From the NCBI GenBank assembly GCA_019636495.1, contig JAHBXL010000001.1:124001-188000 (forward strand): DNA of 64,000 nt, given 5' to 3'. This stretch comes from Phycisphaeraceae bacterium (GTDB lineage: Bacteria; Planctomycetota; Phycisphaerae; Phycisphaerales; UBA1924). The notes below the pieces were generated by a model. That model did not search any database. It saw only the letters and a list, made by a program, of their open reading frames with translations, and was not told the DNA's origin. This document shows positions 54,601-63,620 of this stretch, piece by piece. Numbering within the stretch: the first letter of the stretch is position 1; every line of letters begins with the position of its first letter. The translations under genes were made by a program, and so were the position numbers.

Positions 54601-56042
54601 GGCTGACCTCCCTGGGGTTGAACCCGGATGTTGTCGGCGTCATCGGCAACGGACTGGCCGGTCCGCTCGGTTTGAACGCTCTCGTCGGCAACCCGAGGCA
54701 CGGGCTGACCGACGAGGGCATCGAGCCGGGCGAGCGAGACGGCACGATCGGTGCGGGCACGGATCTCCGCGAGGCGAAACTCCAGCAGCGTCCGCTCAGC
54801 GTCGAGCACGTCCAGGAACCCGGCCGTTCCCGCCTGGAACGCGGCTAGCGATGCCCGGAGCGATTCCCCCGCCTTGGGAAGGAGTGTCGCCGAGTACAAC
54901 TCAAGGCGACGCTGGGCATCGTTGTGCATGAAGATCGACTCGTGCAACTCTGCAGCGAGGCGGTTCTGCTCATCGTGTCGCAGCGCCGCGACCGAGAGGC
55001 GCCGGAACATCGCCTCCCGCTCGGCCGCATCGTACTTTTCCCGCCACAGCGGGAGGTTGACGCCGACCCGCAGCAGCGCCGGGTCATCGCCCCTGAGCGC
55101 GTACATGCCGCCGATCGTGAGATCCGGATACCGCTCGAGGCGAGCCAGCTCAGCCTCCACACGGGCACGCTCAAGCTCGCTCGTCATCGCCTGAAGCCGT
55201 GGACTCTGGTTCAGAAGCGAGGCGAATAGTTGGTCCGCGTCGCCCGCCAGGCGTTCTGCGGGAACTGCGATTGGTGGAGGTACTTCAGCATCAGCCGGTC
55301 TGTTCAACGCGGCATTTAGACGGGCGACGGCAGGTCTACGCATCTGCTCGAGTTCCCGAAGCCGGTCCTCCATCCGTCCGAGTTCGACTTGGGCCCGCAC
55401 GATATCGGGGTGCGTCGCCGCGCCAACACGGAAACGCGAGCGTGCGATCGCCTCGATCTGGCCCAGTAGGTCGAGGTTGTCACGCGTGATCTCGGTCTCC
55501 CGGTGGAGCAGGTAGAGCTCGTAGTAGGCCCGGCGAACCTCTAGGAAAAGCATCAGCCGCTGCGCCTCAAACTCGCTCGCAGCCGCGTCGGCCATCTTTG
55601 CTGCCGCGTCCTCGCGCATTCGGAGCTTGCCGAACCACGGGAAGGTCTGGGACAGCTCGAAGACGTGCTGCTCCATTCCACGCCGAGCCGTGAAGTCCTC
55701 CAGAAAGTAGCCGTAGCTCAGCATCGGGTCGGGCAGGGCTCGGACCTGCGGAAGCCTCTCCACGGCGGCCCGCCAGCGGTAGAACGCCGCCTCCAGCCCC
55801 CGGTTGTTGGCGGCCGCGAAGGCGAGATAGTCGTCGAGCGTTGCGTCGGCCCCGAGCGTCGCACCACGGGCCTCGGAGGACTCCGCGGCACGGTGGTCCC
55901 ACCGGTAGAGTTTGCCGTCTGAGAAGACCGACGACGGGGGCGGTCTCATTACCGCGTTCTGGTGCAGCGGCCCGCTGCAGGCGCCGAGCGCCATCGCGGC
56001 GACCGCGCCGGCTGCAAAGCCCGGCCATGATTGACCTGACAT
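54597..56042 (-). CDS. cusC: CusC-type outer membrane efflux lipoprotein
   Basis: A 481-residue TolC-like protein with a lipoprotein signal (AMALGACSGP, Cys22). Helical outer-membrane-factor repeats are recognisable as ELSQTFPWFGKLRMRED and the second repeat LPLWREKYDAAEREAMFRR, with a conserved FLDVLDAERTLLEFR. It forms the outer-membrane channel of the Cus pump. First gene of the operon cusC-cusB-cusA-repeat protein, all coupled by 4-nt overlaps. Confidence 0.9.
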   Translation of the reverse strand: MSGQSWPGFAAGAVAAMALGACSGPLHQNAVMRPPPSSVFSDGKLYRWDHRAAESSEARGATLGADATLDDYLAFAAANNRGLEAAFYRWRAAVERLPQVRALPDPMLSYGYFLEDFTARRGMEQHVFELSQTFPWFGKLRMREDAAAKMADAAASEFEAQRLMLFLEVRRAYYELYLLHRETEITRDNLDLLGQIEAIARSRFRVGAATHPDIVRAQVELGRMEDRLRELEQMRRPAVARLNAALNRPADAEVPPPIAVPAERLAGDADQLFASLLNQSPRLQAMTSELERARVEAELARLERYPDLTIGGMYALRGDDPALLRVGVNLPLWREKYDAAEREAMFRRLSVAALRHDEQNRLAAELHESIFMHNDAQRRLELYSATLLPKAGESLRASLAAFQAGTAGFLDVLDAERTLLEFRLAEIRARTDRAVSLARLDALVGQPVPRVADESVQTERTGQSVADDADNIRVQPQGGQP

Positions 56043-56118
56043 GTGTTGAGCTCCTGTATTCTGGAAACGCTCGATCTGTGCCGAAAGCAGCGCGCAGTGC
56101 CGCTAAGGAAGGCTCGAT

Positions 56119-56511
56119 CTACGTCAACCAGATACACAGGACCGCCCGCTGCTCGAGCGCCGTTCCCCGCCAGTCCGGCTCGTCCGCGGCCAACTGCCAC
56201 CGGCGCGAGGGCTTCACGGGTTCTCCGGCGATAAATAGCACGCGGGAGAGAAGGGCAAGCTGCACCTCACTCAAGCCGCTGCGCTGGGGCCCGGGCGTCT
56301 GGGGCTCCTCCGGGATGGTCTCGTTGCAACTGCACATCGCAGCTTCCTGCCCGCAATGGTGCCGTTGGTCGCGGGCTGTCAATCCGCAGCAGGCACGGAC
56401 CGCGCAACACGCCTCTGCCTGCCCGGCTTCGATCGTCCGGCAGGAACGTCCCACCGCGGGGACCAGCCACGGTTGGAGAACGAGCGCGGCGATGAGGAAA
56501 AGGCGGAGCAT
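56119..56511 (-). CDS. Cys-rich exported small protein of the copper island
   Basis: A 130-residue protein with a signal peptide (LRLFLIAALVLQPWLVPAVG) followed by many Cys: SCRTIEAGQAEACCAVRACCG and HHCGQEAAMCSCNE. Such exported Cys-rich proteins next to cus operons are likely copper-binding. ATG 56511 was used because it gives a proper signal peptide; the open frame extends 55 codons further upstream. Lies upstream of cusC in the same direction. Confidence 0.65.
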   Translation of the reverse strand: MLRLFLIAALVLQPWLVPAVGRSCRTIEAGQAEACCAVRACCGLTARDQRHHCGQEAAMCSCNETIPEEPQTPGPQRSGLSEVQLALLSRVLFIAGEPVKPSRRWQLAADEPDWRGTALEQRAVLCIWLT

Positions 56512-56768
56512 GGCGTCGGTTGGATTATACCACCCCGGGCCCCATTGGAGCCCGGAGACCGGATCGGTCGGCGCCGAGAGCGGCTTACAGCCGACCTGAA
56601 CCTCCAAGCAGTCGGAGCCGCGGCCCCCGGGGCGCTCGCTGGCCAAGTCAGCCTGCTCACTGCTCGGTCGGGTCAATCTGGAGCAGGTCCAACAATCAGC
56701 GTGTAGCGACGGCCGCGGGGCGGGACAATACTCGTATAGAGATTGAAGTTCACCAGAAGGGGGCAGTC

Positions 56769-57215
56769 ATGAGCTATTGGCGGTTCGGCGGGATGGTGGG
56801 TACGGCAATGGTGATCATGTACGGGGTCATGTACCTGAACACCTATTCCATTGACCATGTCTTCTTCAGCGAAACCCGAGTTTACATGGCGCTGATCATG
56901 GGGGCCACCATGGGCCTCGTGATGCTTGGCTTCATGCTCACCATGTACCAGAACAAGAGGGCCAATCTGGGTATTGCCGTCGGTTGTGTGCTGCTCTTTA
57001 TCGTGGCGCTCTGGCTTGAGCGGAGTCAAGCGGCGGTGGGACAGGTCTCGTACATGCGTGCGATGATCCCTCATCACTCGATCGCGATCCTAACCAGTGA
57101 GCGGGCAAGGATCACGGACCCGAGAGTGCGGAAGCTCGCTGACGAGATCATCGAGTCCCAGCGGAGAGAAATCGAAGAGATGAAGATCCTGATCTCGGAC
57201 CTTTCGAGAAGGTAG
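56769..57215 (+). CDS. DUF305 membrane protein
   Basis: A 148-residue protein with about three N-terminal membrane helices (MVGTAMVIMYGVMYL; ALIMGATMGLVMLGFML; IAVGCVLLFIVALWL) and a C-terminal DUF305 domain (MRAMIPHHSIAILTSERARI, then EIIESQRREIEEMK). DUF305 is a helical domain found often with copper resistance genes and is suspected to bind metal. ATG 56769 has AAGGGGG 6 nt upstream. Divergent from the Cys-rich protein gene, so both may share the 257-bp spacer as a promoter region. Confidence 0.78.
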   Translation: MSYWRFGGMVGTAMVIMYGVMYLNTYSIDHVFFSETRVYMALIMGATMGLVMLGFMLTMYQNKRANLGIAVGCVLLFIVALWLERSQAAVGQVSYMRAMIPHHSIAILTSERARITDPRVRKLADEIIESQRREIEEMKILISDLSRR

Positions 57216-57284
57216 CTCGCTCAGCACGGGTCACGGGCTCCACGCGGACCGTCCCTTTCACAAGCGAGTGAAATCGGGCACTCC

Positions 57285-57749
57285 TCAGATTGAGAAGGTG
57301 CCGCCCGGGCCGGTGACCGGTCCCGAACCGCTCATGCTCTCCGTAGGAGACATCGCCGAGGACGAGAACGAGGACGAGCCGCTCGACTTGCTGCCCGACG
57401 ACCCACTGCCGCTGCCCGAGCCTGACCCTGAACCCGATCCGCTGCCAGAACCCGACCCGGAGCCCGATCCGGACCCGCTGCCAGATCCGCTGTGTGCCGT
57501 CGCGGGCATGTCGTTGTGGACCCACACGCCTTCGGCGGAGAAGGTGTTCGTGCCGGGGATGTGGATCGCCACGGTGCGGGTCGGCGCGTCGATGCTTTCG
57601 ACGGTCTCGACCAGTTCCTCTGCGAGTCGCTCACCGATGAGGTAGTCGCCCTTCTTGAGCAACTCAGCGGACGAGAAACCCCATTCGTCGCCGCGGCGGA
57701 TCATGAACGGGTGCTCGGGCGTCGCCTTGAGGCGGCGGTTGATGACCAT
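57285..57749 (-). pseudogene. Truncated Hint (hedgehog/intein) domain fragment with Ser-Gly tail
   Basis: The 154 codons hold the C-terminal half of a Hint domain: LKATPEHPFMIRRGDEWGF, GDYLIGERLAEELVETV and the terminal NTFSAEGVWVHND (the His-Asn/Asp end block). A long (Ser-Gly)n tract of about 17 repeats follows. The open frame continues upstream to about 57770 and stops against an unrelated ORF tail, so the N-terminal part is missing. It is probably a remnant of a larger polymorphic protein. Confidence 0.6.
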
Positions 57750-57787
57750 GAAGCCGGTGTGCTCGCCGCGGCGGATGCATCACCAAC

Positions 57788-57964
57788 ATGCGGGTGATCG
57801 CGCGCACCGGTGATACCCATGCCGACGAAGCAAGACAGTTTGACGTAAGCGCGGTGTACACCGCGCTGCGCGGCGAAACAGCCCGCAAAACCGCGCAACG
57901 AACGCAACGCTTGCAATCCGCAACCTACGCTGGTATTGTGGCTTACGAGTTTCGGCTGCGGTAG
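57788..57964 (+). pseudogene. C-terminal ORF tail of unknown origin, possibly from an integrase
   Basis: A 58-codon open stretch, IARTGDTHADEARQFDVSAV then ALRGETARKTAQRTQRLQ, ending in TAG 57962-57964, just before the tRNA-like 3' end. Its amphipathic composition looks coding, and integrase genes commonly end beside an attachment tRNA, but no catalytic residue is present, so the origin is unproven. Confidence 0.35.
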
Positions 57965-57978
57965 GTGAGCCTTCGCAA

Positions 57979-58013
57979 TGATGAGGTCGGGAGTTCGACT
58001 CTCCTCCGCTCCA
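57979..58013 (+). other. tRNA-like 3' end, possible attachment-site remnant
   Basis: Contains a T-arm GGGAG-TTCGACT-CTCCT (57989-58005) and an acceptor 3' strand CCGCTCC with discriminator A (58006-58013). No matching 5' acceptor strand (GGAGCGG) or anticodon arm is found upstream, so only the 3' part of a tRNA (or of tmRNA) is present. Such a remnant marks an integration boundary. Confidence 0.55.
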
Positions 58014-58023
58014 CTTGCCCGTA

Positions 58024-58056
58024 AACCCCTGCGAAAGCAGGGGTTGTTTGTTTTTT
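58024..58056 (+). terminator. Rho-independent terminator after the tRNA-like 3' end
   Basis: AACCCCTGC, loop GAAA, GCAGGGGTT forms a 9-bp stem followed by a T-rich tail (GTTTGTTTTTTG). Confidence 0.85.
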
Positions 58057-58277
58057 GCCCTCGCGATCGGCGGGAACCCTCGGCTGGTCCCTGCATTCCG
58101 ATTCACAGTCTGGCGAGATGCCCAAGGGGCTGTCGAGGGCTGAATCGAGGAGCGGGTGGTGAATGGCCCCCTGCGGCCGCTCACGCACCACTTCGCTTCA
58201 ATGGCTTCGAGCGGATGCTCGTTTCCAAGGCAGGCGCGATGCCTGTCCCGCCGGATGGCTGCCGCAATGGGCCGCAT

Positions 58278-59057
58278 TCAGAAGTTGAAGATCGCATCCA
58301 GCACGCGCGGGATGAGGCCCTTCTCGCCGGCTTTCTTCACCTGGCCTTCGTGATCGATCTTCATCACGAAGTTTGCAAGTTGTGTCGACTGGATCGTGTT
58401 GCTCTTGGTGATGTCCTCGGCGCGGCACAGGCCCGAGAGGACCATCGACTTGGCCTCCTCATCGGTCTGCGTGTGCCGGCGCGCTTCGAGCAGCAGCGTG
58501 CCGTTGGGCTTCACTTCGATCACCGTCGCGGCGATGCGCATCGTCAGCCGGTCCTTGCGCTCAAACTCGCCTTCGCCCTTGAAGTTGCTCCCCGCTCCAG
58601 CATCGACGCCAACGGGCAGCCCCGTCGAGTCGCCCTGTCGGAGTTGGGCCTCGAGCAAGTGCCGCAGCGAGGGGAACCGCTTGAGTTCGGCCTTCAGGTC
58701 GTACTTCTTCTTGGTGTCGAGCGTTTGCTCGAGTTTCTGCGTGCTGCTCTCGTTGATGATGATCTCGACGAGGTCGTGCTTGGCCCACTGCCGCGGCGGC
58801 GGCGGAGTGACGGCGAAGAGACTGATGCTCTCCAGCGACCGTGGCGCGCTGTGTGCGCCGGCTTGCGGCGGCGCGCCGGCGGGCGGAGCGGACTGCGCGG
58901 GCGGCGCGCTCGCAGGCGCGGCCGGCTGGGAGTTCTGCTCGGGTGCGGGCGCGGTCGGGCGCGGCGTCGAGCGGTCGAGCAGGCTCTGGCCGGTCGCGGC
59001 GGGTGCGAGTGCGGCGGCAAGGCACGCCGCGGCGTAGATGGTGGTGTGCTTTCGCAT
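58278..59057 (-). CDS. flgH: Flagellar L-ring protein FlgH
   Basis: A 259-residue protein with a signal peptide, a Pro/Ala-rich region (about 25-75), and the FlgH core: WAKHDLVEIIINESSTQKLE, GEGEFERKDRLTMRIAATV, TLLLEARRHTQTDEEAKSMVLSGLCRAEDI. It forms the outer-membrane ring around the flagellar rod. ATG 59057 is preceded by GGAGG at 11 nt. The Ser/Thr after the signal replaces the usual lipoprotein Cys. Last gene of the leftward flagellar operon. Confidence 0.92.
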   Translation of the reverse strand: MRKHTTIYAAACLAAALAPAATGQSLLDRSTPRPTAPAPEQNSQPAAPASAPPAQSAPPAGAPPQAGAHSAPRSLESISLFAVTPPPPRQWAKHDLVEIIINESSTQKLEQTLDTKKKYDLKAELKRFPSLRHLLEAQLRQGDSTGLPVGVDAGAGSNFKGEGEFERKDRLTMRIAATVIEVKPNGTLLLEARRHTQTDEEAKSMVLSGLCRAEDITKSNTIQSTQLANFVMKIDHEGQVKKAGEKGLIPRVLDAIFNF

Positions 59058-59110
59058 GGCCGATTGTCCTCCGCGCGTCATTGCGCCGGTGTGGTGTTGG
59101 TTGCTCGTGG

Positions 59111-60199
59111 TCAGTCCGTTGCGCCGGGACCGGCGAGCATGACCGCGCGGCCCGGGCCCGCGATCCGCGCGGCGAACGAGTCGTCCGCGCCTTCGAGGCG
59201 GAAGGCGATCACCTCGCCCTCGCGGCCCGATTCCATTGCGCGGGCCCGCGCCTGCACCGCCACGGAGCCCGACAGGCAGTGCACGTAGACGACCTCGCCG
59301 CGACGAACGACGACCGGTGATTCGACATCGGACTGTGCGACGATGTCGCCTTCCTTGATGCGGGCCCGCGCGACCGCGCCGAGGATGCTTTCGCGCGGGG
59401 GCGATGCCGAACGCGCCGCGCCCGGCGCAAGCCACCTGCGCTCGGCCCGGATGTCGAACTCGGCGATCGACTCTCTGCGCTCGATGGTTCGTGCCGCGAC
59501 GAACACATCGCGCATCACCAGCACGTCGGCTGTCACGCGGTGTTCGGCCACGACGCGGTCGCCATCGTAGATGGTGGCGCGCACGGGCACGCGCGATGAT
59601 GTCGGCGATGCCGCGGGGCGAACTTCGACGGCGTGCTTCTCGGCGACCCCGGCATCGAGCATCGCGGCATCGGCAGGGTCGAAGGCGATCTGCAGGTCGG
59701 CGGGGCGGACGCTGTAGTGCGCCGCCAGGCGACGCGCGACGGCCTTGGCGATCGTCGGGGCACCTGCGACATCGATGACCGCGTAGCGAGGCCCCTCGCG
59801 TTGCGCACGGGCCGGCACTTGCGTCGAGGCCGCCGGGGCAGCGGGCCGGTCCAGCACGCACACCGAGCCGCGGAGAGTCATGCGGCCCCAGTTGACACCG
59901 GCGCGGTTCAGTGCGCTGCGCACCTCGGCGATGGTCACCCGCTCGCGCGATGCAGCACTGTCGGCGATGACGACCTCGCCCCACTTCGCGGCATCGTCGC
60001 CGGAGATGTCGGCGACGTCGGATAGTGAGATCGGGAGTTGGACATCGGCGATGCGCGCCTGCGCACGAAGCGAGATGGTCGTCTCCGGGTGCGCAGCGCG
60101 AACGGGCGCGAGCAGCGCAATCGCGGCGGCCAGCAGCGCGATCACCGTGCGAATCGCGGATCGCGGCGGAAGGCGTGTGGGAAGGGGAAGGGCGATCAC
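59111..60199 (-). CDS. flgA: Flagellar P-ring assembly chaperone FlgA
   Basis: A 362-residue periplasmic protein with a signal segment, a C-terminal SAF-like domain seen as DIVAQSDVESPVVVRRGEVVYVHC and preceding RESIAEFDIRAERRW. FlgA assists P-ring (FlgI) assembly. GTG 60199 has GGAGGT about 6 nt upstream, inside the end of flgG. It is longer than typical FlgA (about 220) by an N-terminal region. Confidence 0.85.
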   Translation of the reverse strand: MIALPLPTRLPPRSAIRTVIALLAAAIALLAPVRAAHPETTISLRAQARIADVQLPISLSDVADISGDDAAKWGEVVIADSAASRERVTIAEVRSALNRAGVNWGRMTLRGSVCVLDRPAAPAASTQVPARAQREGPRYAVIDVAGAPTIAKAVARRLAAHYSVRPADLQIAFDPADAAMLDAGVAEKHAVEVRPAASPTSSRVPVRATIYDGDRVVAEHRVTADVLVMRDVFVAARTIERRESIAEFDIRAERRWLAPGAARSASPPRESILGAVARARIKEGDIVAQSDVESPVVVRRGEVVYVHCLSGSVAVQARARAMESGREGEVIAFRLEGADDSFAARIAGPGRAVMLAGPGATD

Positions 60200-60203
60200 C
60201 GGG

Positions 60204-61010
60204 TTACCTCCTCAACTGCGCCACCGCGCGGAGCACTTCGTCCGCCGCGCGGATGGTGTTGGAGTTCATCTCGAACGCGCGCTGCACGCGGATGAGATGG
60301 ATGAGTTCGTTGGTCGGATCGACGTTTGAACTCTCGAAGTAGCCCTGCAGGATGGAGCCGAAAGCGTCGGTGCCGGGCTCGCCCTCGATGGGCGGCCCGC
60401 TCGCCGCGGTCTCGACAAACAGGTTCTCGCCGACGGACTTGAGGCCCCAGGGGTTGACGAAGTTGGCCAGTTGCAACTGGCCCACGTCCTCGGGCTCGGC
60501 GACGCCCGGCCGCTTCACGAGCACGCGGCCGTTGGCATCGATCTGGATGTCCTCGACGTCGCCGTCGATGGTGATGCCGTCGGCCAGGCGCCGGCCCTGG
60601 TCGGTGGCGAGCACGAGTTCGCCATCGGAGTTGAGGGCGAGTTGGCCGCTGCGTGTGTAGGCCGTGCCGCCGACGCCGCGCGAATCCTCGACCTGCACGC
60701 GGAAGAAGCCGTTGCCCTGGATGAACACGTCGAGTTTGTTGCCCTTGATGGGGTTGCCGGAGGTGAAGTCGGTCTGCGTGCCGGAGACCTTTACTCCCAG
60801 GCCGACCATGAGGCCGGTGGGTCGCTGGTCGTCGTTGGCGTTGCGCACGCCGGGCTGGCTCTGCTCGATATAGAGCAGGTCCTGGAAGTTGGCTCGGCTG
60901 GCCTTGAAGCCCGCGGTGTTCACGTTCGCGAGGTTGTTGGAGATCACGTCCAGCGCGGTGTTGAGCGCGGACAGGCCGGATGCGGCGGACTGGAGTGAGA
61001 TGATGGCCAT
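60204..61010 (-). CDS. flgG: Flagellar distal rod protein FlgG
   Basis: A 268-residue rod/hook-family protein. N-terminal helix QSAASGLSALNTALDVISNNLANVNTAGFKA, central KLDVFIQGNGFFRVQ and C-terminal GYFESSNVDPTNELIHLIRVQRAFEMNSNTI match FlgG well. It builds the distal rod. ATG 61010; 4 nt to flgA, coupled by the embedded ribosome-binding site. Confidence 0.95.
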   Translation of the reverse strand: MAIISLQSAASGLSALNTALDVISNNLANVNTAGFKASRANFQDLLYIEQSQPGVRNANDDQRPTGLMVGLGVKVSGTQTDFTSGNPIKGNKLDVFIQGNGFFRVQVEDSRGVGGTAYTRSGQLALNSDGELVLATDQGRRLADGITIDGDVEDIQIDANGRVLVKRPGVAEPEDVGQLQLANFVNPWGLKSVGENLFVETAASGPPIEGEPGTDAFGSILQGYFESSNVDPTNELIHLIRVQRAFEMNSNTIRAADEVLRAVAQLRR

Positions 61011-61037
61011 GGCGTGCTCGTAAGGGAGTATGGAGTA

Positions 61038-61808
61038 TCAGTTCACACGACCGAGCGATGAAATCGCGCGGCCGGCCAGTTCGTCGTGCATCTGCATCAT
61101 GCGAAGGCTCGCACTGGCGGCGTTGGCCGCTTCCTGCACGGCCATCATCGCCGCGACCGGGTCCGCGGCGGAGTTCTCGACGGCGTTCTGCACCACACGC
61201 CCCGTGGCGCGAGTGCGGCCCGCGGGCGATTGCGCGGCGAAGAGGTTGTCGCCCTGCTTTCGGAGTGTGCGCCGGTCGGCGAAGTCGGCAAGCCCCAGCC
61301 GCGCGACTTCGCGCCCGCCCTGCATGACCGCGCCATCGCCATCGATCATCACCTTCTGGCGCGGATCGAGACGGATGGGCCGGTCGTTGTCGTCCAGCAC
61401 CGGCGCCCCGCCCGTGGCCATGACAAGATACCCGTCGCGGCTGCGGACAAAGCGTCCATCGCGCGTGAAGCGGGCGTCCTGCGCGCCGTCAAGCCCCGAT
61501 CCGACGATGAAGAACCCATCGCCCTGGATCGCCACGTCCAGTTCGTTGTCCGTCGTCTGGAGCGCGCCCTGCTTGAAGGAGGTTCGCGTCGGCGCGAGCA
61601 GCACGCCCGCGCCCAGGCGCTCCAGCAGTCTGTTCGAGGGCAGGTGAAAGAGGTTGTCTTCGATGCGCGCTGACTCGCGCGGAACCGTCGCCCCCACGTC
61701 GATCTTGAACCCGACAGTGTTGATGTTCGCGAGGTTGTTCGCCGCGACGTCCTGGCGGTGCATCGCCGCGAGTACGCCGGAAGCGCCGACGGCGTAGCCG
61801 TAGTTCAT
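61038..61808 (-). CDS. flgF: Flagellar proximal rod protein FlgF
   Basis: A 256-residue rod/hook-family protein with GASGVLAAMHRQDVAANNLANINTVGFK at the N-terminus, DGFFIVG in the middle and AAMMAVQEAANAASASLRMMQMHDELAGRAI at the end. The shorter C-terminus and the position upstream of flgG fit FlgF (proximal rod). ATG 61808 overlaps the preceding small ORF stop. Confidence 0.88.
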   Translation of the reverse strand: MNYGYAVGASGVLAAMHRQDVAANNLANINTVGFKIDVGATVPRESARIEDNLFHLPSNRLLERLGAGVLLAPTRTSFKQGALQTTDNELDVAIQGDGFFIVGSGLDGAQDARFTRDGRFVRSRDGYLVMATGGAPVLDDNDRPIRLDPRQKVMIDGDGAVMQGGREVARLGLADFADRRTLRKQGDNLFAAQSPAGRTRATGRVVQNAVENSAADPVAAMMAVQEAANAASASLRMMQMHDELAGRAISSLGRVN

Positions 61809-62014
61809 GGCGTGGCCCCCTCGTTCGTGCCCGCTCTCGCCGACGCACCGTTGCGCGATTCGGGCGAAACCTGCGCCATGTGGAGCGCGGCGGCTGCGCG
61901 TGCGAGCACGATGAGCCTCAGGCCGAGGGCCTGGTCCCGCGGCAGGTCGCGCAGCAGCGCGGGCGGAAGAACAGCATCAGAGTCGCGTGAATCACGGGGT
62001 TCTGCGTAGCACAT
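61805..62014 (-). CDS. Small hypothetical protein at the head of the rod operon
   Basis: A 69-residue protein (MCYAEPRDSRDS...), moderately hydrophobic in the middle (LGLRLIVLARAAAALHMAQV). ATG 62014 has GAGGT 9 nt upstream; stop overlaps the flgF start (ATGA). The coupling supports translation but the role is unknown; it may be a rod chaperone-like protein or leader. Confidence 0.5.
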   Translation of the reverse strand: MCYAEPRDSRDSDAVLPPALLRDLPRDQALGLRLIVLARAAAALHMAQVSPESRNGASARAGTNEGATP

Positions 62015-62132
62015 CGTCGCGGCACCTCGTCGTTGCTGCGTCGTGCGCATGGGCACGCACCCGCAAGGCGAAGTGCCGGCAGATCAATCGGTGTGCCAGT
62101 CGAGTTCGGACCGATCCGGCGGGGAGGAACGG

Positions 62133-62375
62133 TCAGGCCCGCCCACCGCCCCCGCATCCCCCGCCCGGCTTGCCGCATGGGCAGCACGCGCCCAGAGAAA
62201 CCCCGCCGCCACCGCCGCTCCCACTCGAGGTCTTGGCATTGGGCGCGGAGATGGCGCGCTTGAACACTCGGCCCTTGCCATCTGGGTCGGGCACAGGCGC
62301 ATCGGCCTCGGCCATCGGCCGCATGAGTTCGAGCGTCGTCCCGTCCTGTTCGCAGATGTACTCGTATATGGGCAT
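62133..62375 (-). CDS. FmdB-like putative zinc-ribbon protein (degenerate)
   Basis: An 80-residue protein with the family opening MPIYEYICEQDGTTLELMRPM, but only one Cys (Cys8) in place of the usual N-terminal CxxC pairs; a Gly-rich C-terminus with GACCPCGKPGGGCGGG provides other Cys. Family members are small regulators or structural zinc ribbons. It stands alone between the flagellar operons. Confidence 0.6.
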   Translation of the reverse strand: MPIYEYICEQDGTTLELMRPMAEADAPVPDPDGKGRVFKRAISAPNAKTSSGSGGGGGVSLGACCPCGKPGGGCGGGGRA

Positions 62376-62435
62376 GAGCGAAGTCTATGGACGCAGGCAT
62401 CATCGCGCGGCACGGCGTTCGCGTTCGCCCGTGGC

Positions 62436-63620
62436 ATGGGCCCGACTGTTCATCCGTTTGCGGGGATGTTGCGCATCGCGGCGGTACTCGCGGCCATGCT
62501 TGCGCCTGCTGGGGAGACTCTTGCGCAGGTCGCCACGCCGGCTGCCGCCGCTCCGGCGGCGCGCCAGGCACCGCCACGACGCGACAACCCCGCGACCAGC
62601 ATCCAGGACTTCGTTCGACTTGAGGGACAGGCCGCAACGCCGATCCGCGGCATCGGCTTGGTGAACGGTCTTAAGGGAACGGGCGACTCTGGGGGTGATC
62701 TCACGCTCGCCTTCCCGCTTGCAGAGATGTACCGCAACAACGGGATCACCATTCCTGATGTGCGAACGCTCAGCAAGTCCAAGAGCGTCGCGCTTGTGAA
62801 TCTCTGGTGTGAGATCCCCGAAGAAGGGGGTCGCAAGGGCGATAAGTTCGACGTCTACGTGAGTGTGTCGCACTCCGCATCCAGTCTCCGAGGCGGAATG
62901 CTCATGATATCCCCTCTTCTGGGGCCATACCGTGGGGATCCGGTCATCGCGGTTGCTTCTGGGCCGCTGGAGATCGAGCAGACGGATGTGCCGACCGTTG
63001 GCCGGATTCGCGGCGGCGCGCAACTGGTCGAAGAGGTGCGGATGCGTCCGCCGGGGCACGAGTTCAACCTCATTGTGCGGCCGTACTTCCGTTCGTACTC
63101 GACAACCCGGATGCTGGCGAGCGAGATCAACGGCCTGACGGCCGACCTCGAGGCGGGGCCTGACGCTTTCGCCGCGATCGCCACGGCGATGGACGACATG
63201 ACGGTGCGCGTGGTTGTACCGGAGCACGAGCGGGCCAACCCGGCGCACTTCATCGCGTCGGTGCTGACCAAGCGCTTCAGCCCGACGTTGCTCGACCTTC
63301 CGGCGCAGGTGATTGTCAACGAGCGCACCGGGAACATCATCATCACCGGTGATGTGGAGATTTCGGCGGTGACAGTGGGCTCGGACCTGCTGACGGTGAC
63401 GACGATCGTTCCGCCGCCGATGCCAAGCCCGCAGGACCCGCTGGTGACGCGGTCGAACGTGACGGATTTCGGCTCGACGGCGTCCAATGCCGACCGGGCA
63501 CGCATCCAGGACCTTCTGCAGGCCTTCCGGCAGTTGCAGGTTCCGGCGCGCCAACAGATCCAGATCCTTGCGCAGATCCATGCCAGCGGCAGGCTGCACG
63601 CCCGGTTCATCCGCGAGTGA
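62436..63620 (+). CDS. flgI: Flagellar P-ring protein FlgI
   Basis: A 394-residue protein with an N-terminal hydrophobic signal (LRIAAVLAAMLAPAGETLAQ), then FlgI core RLEGQAATPIRGIGLVNGLKGTGDSGGDL, SVALVNLWCEIP, GDKFDVYVSVSHSASSLRGGMLMISPL, and RTGNIIITGDVEISAVTV. It makes the periplasmic P-ring. ATG 62436 has no good ribosome-binding site, so ATG 62466 (15 nt before the hydrophobic core) is possible. Divergent from the rod operon. Confidence 0.92.
   Translation: MGPTVHPFAGMLRIAAVLAAMLAPAGETLAQVATPAAAAPAARQAPPRRDNPATSIQDFVRLEGQAATPIRGIGLVNGLKGTGDSGGDLTLAFPLAEMYRNNGITIPDVRTLSKSKSVALVNLWCEIPEEGGRKGDKFDVYVSVSHSASSLRGGMLMISPLLGPYRGDPVIAVASGPLEIEQTDVPTVGRIRGGAQLVEEVRMRPPGHEFNLIVRPYFRSYSTTRMLASEINGLTADLEAGPDAFAAIATAMDDMTVRVVVPEHERANPAHFIASVLTKRFSPTLLDLPAQVIVNERTGNIIITGDVEISAVTVGSDLLTVTTIVPPPMPSPQDPLVTRSNVTDFGSTASNADRARIQDLLQAFRQLQVPARQQIQILAQIHASGRLHARFIRE

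Larger units (their letters stand above)
57750..58277. other. Junction region at the right flank of the island
   Basis: Between the Hint remnant and flgH this stretch contains an ORF tail (57788-57964), a tRNA-like 3' end (57979-58013) and a terminator hairpin (58024-58056). The remaining ~220 bp to the end of flgH shows no gene. Confidence 0.6.

Noticed and set aside
57285..57749. Ser-Gly tract as a microsatellite-driven repeat element
   Set aside because: It continues the frame of the Hint fragment and reads as a protein linker; no tandem DNA repeat beyond codon repetition.
57979..58013. Complete tRNA or tmRNA
   Set aside because: Only the T-arm and acceptor 3' strand are found; no 5' acceptor strand, anticodon arm or tag peptide is visible.
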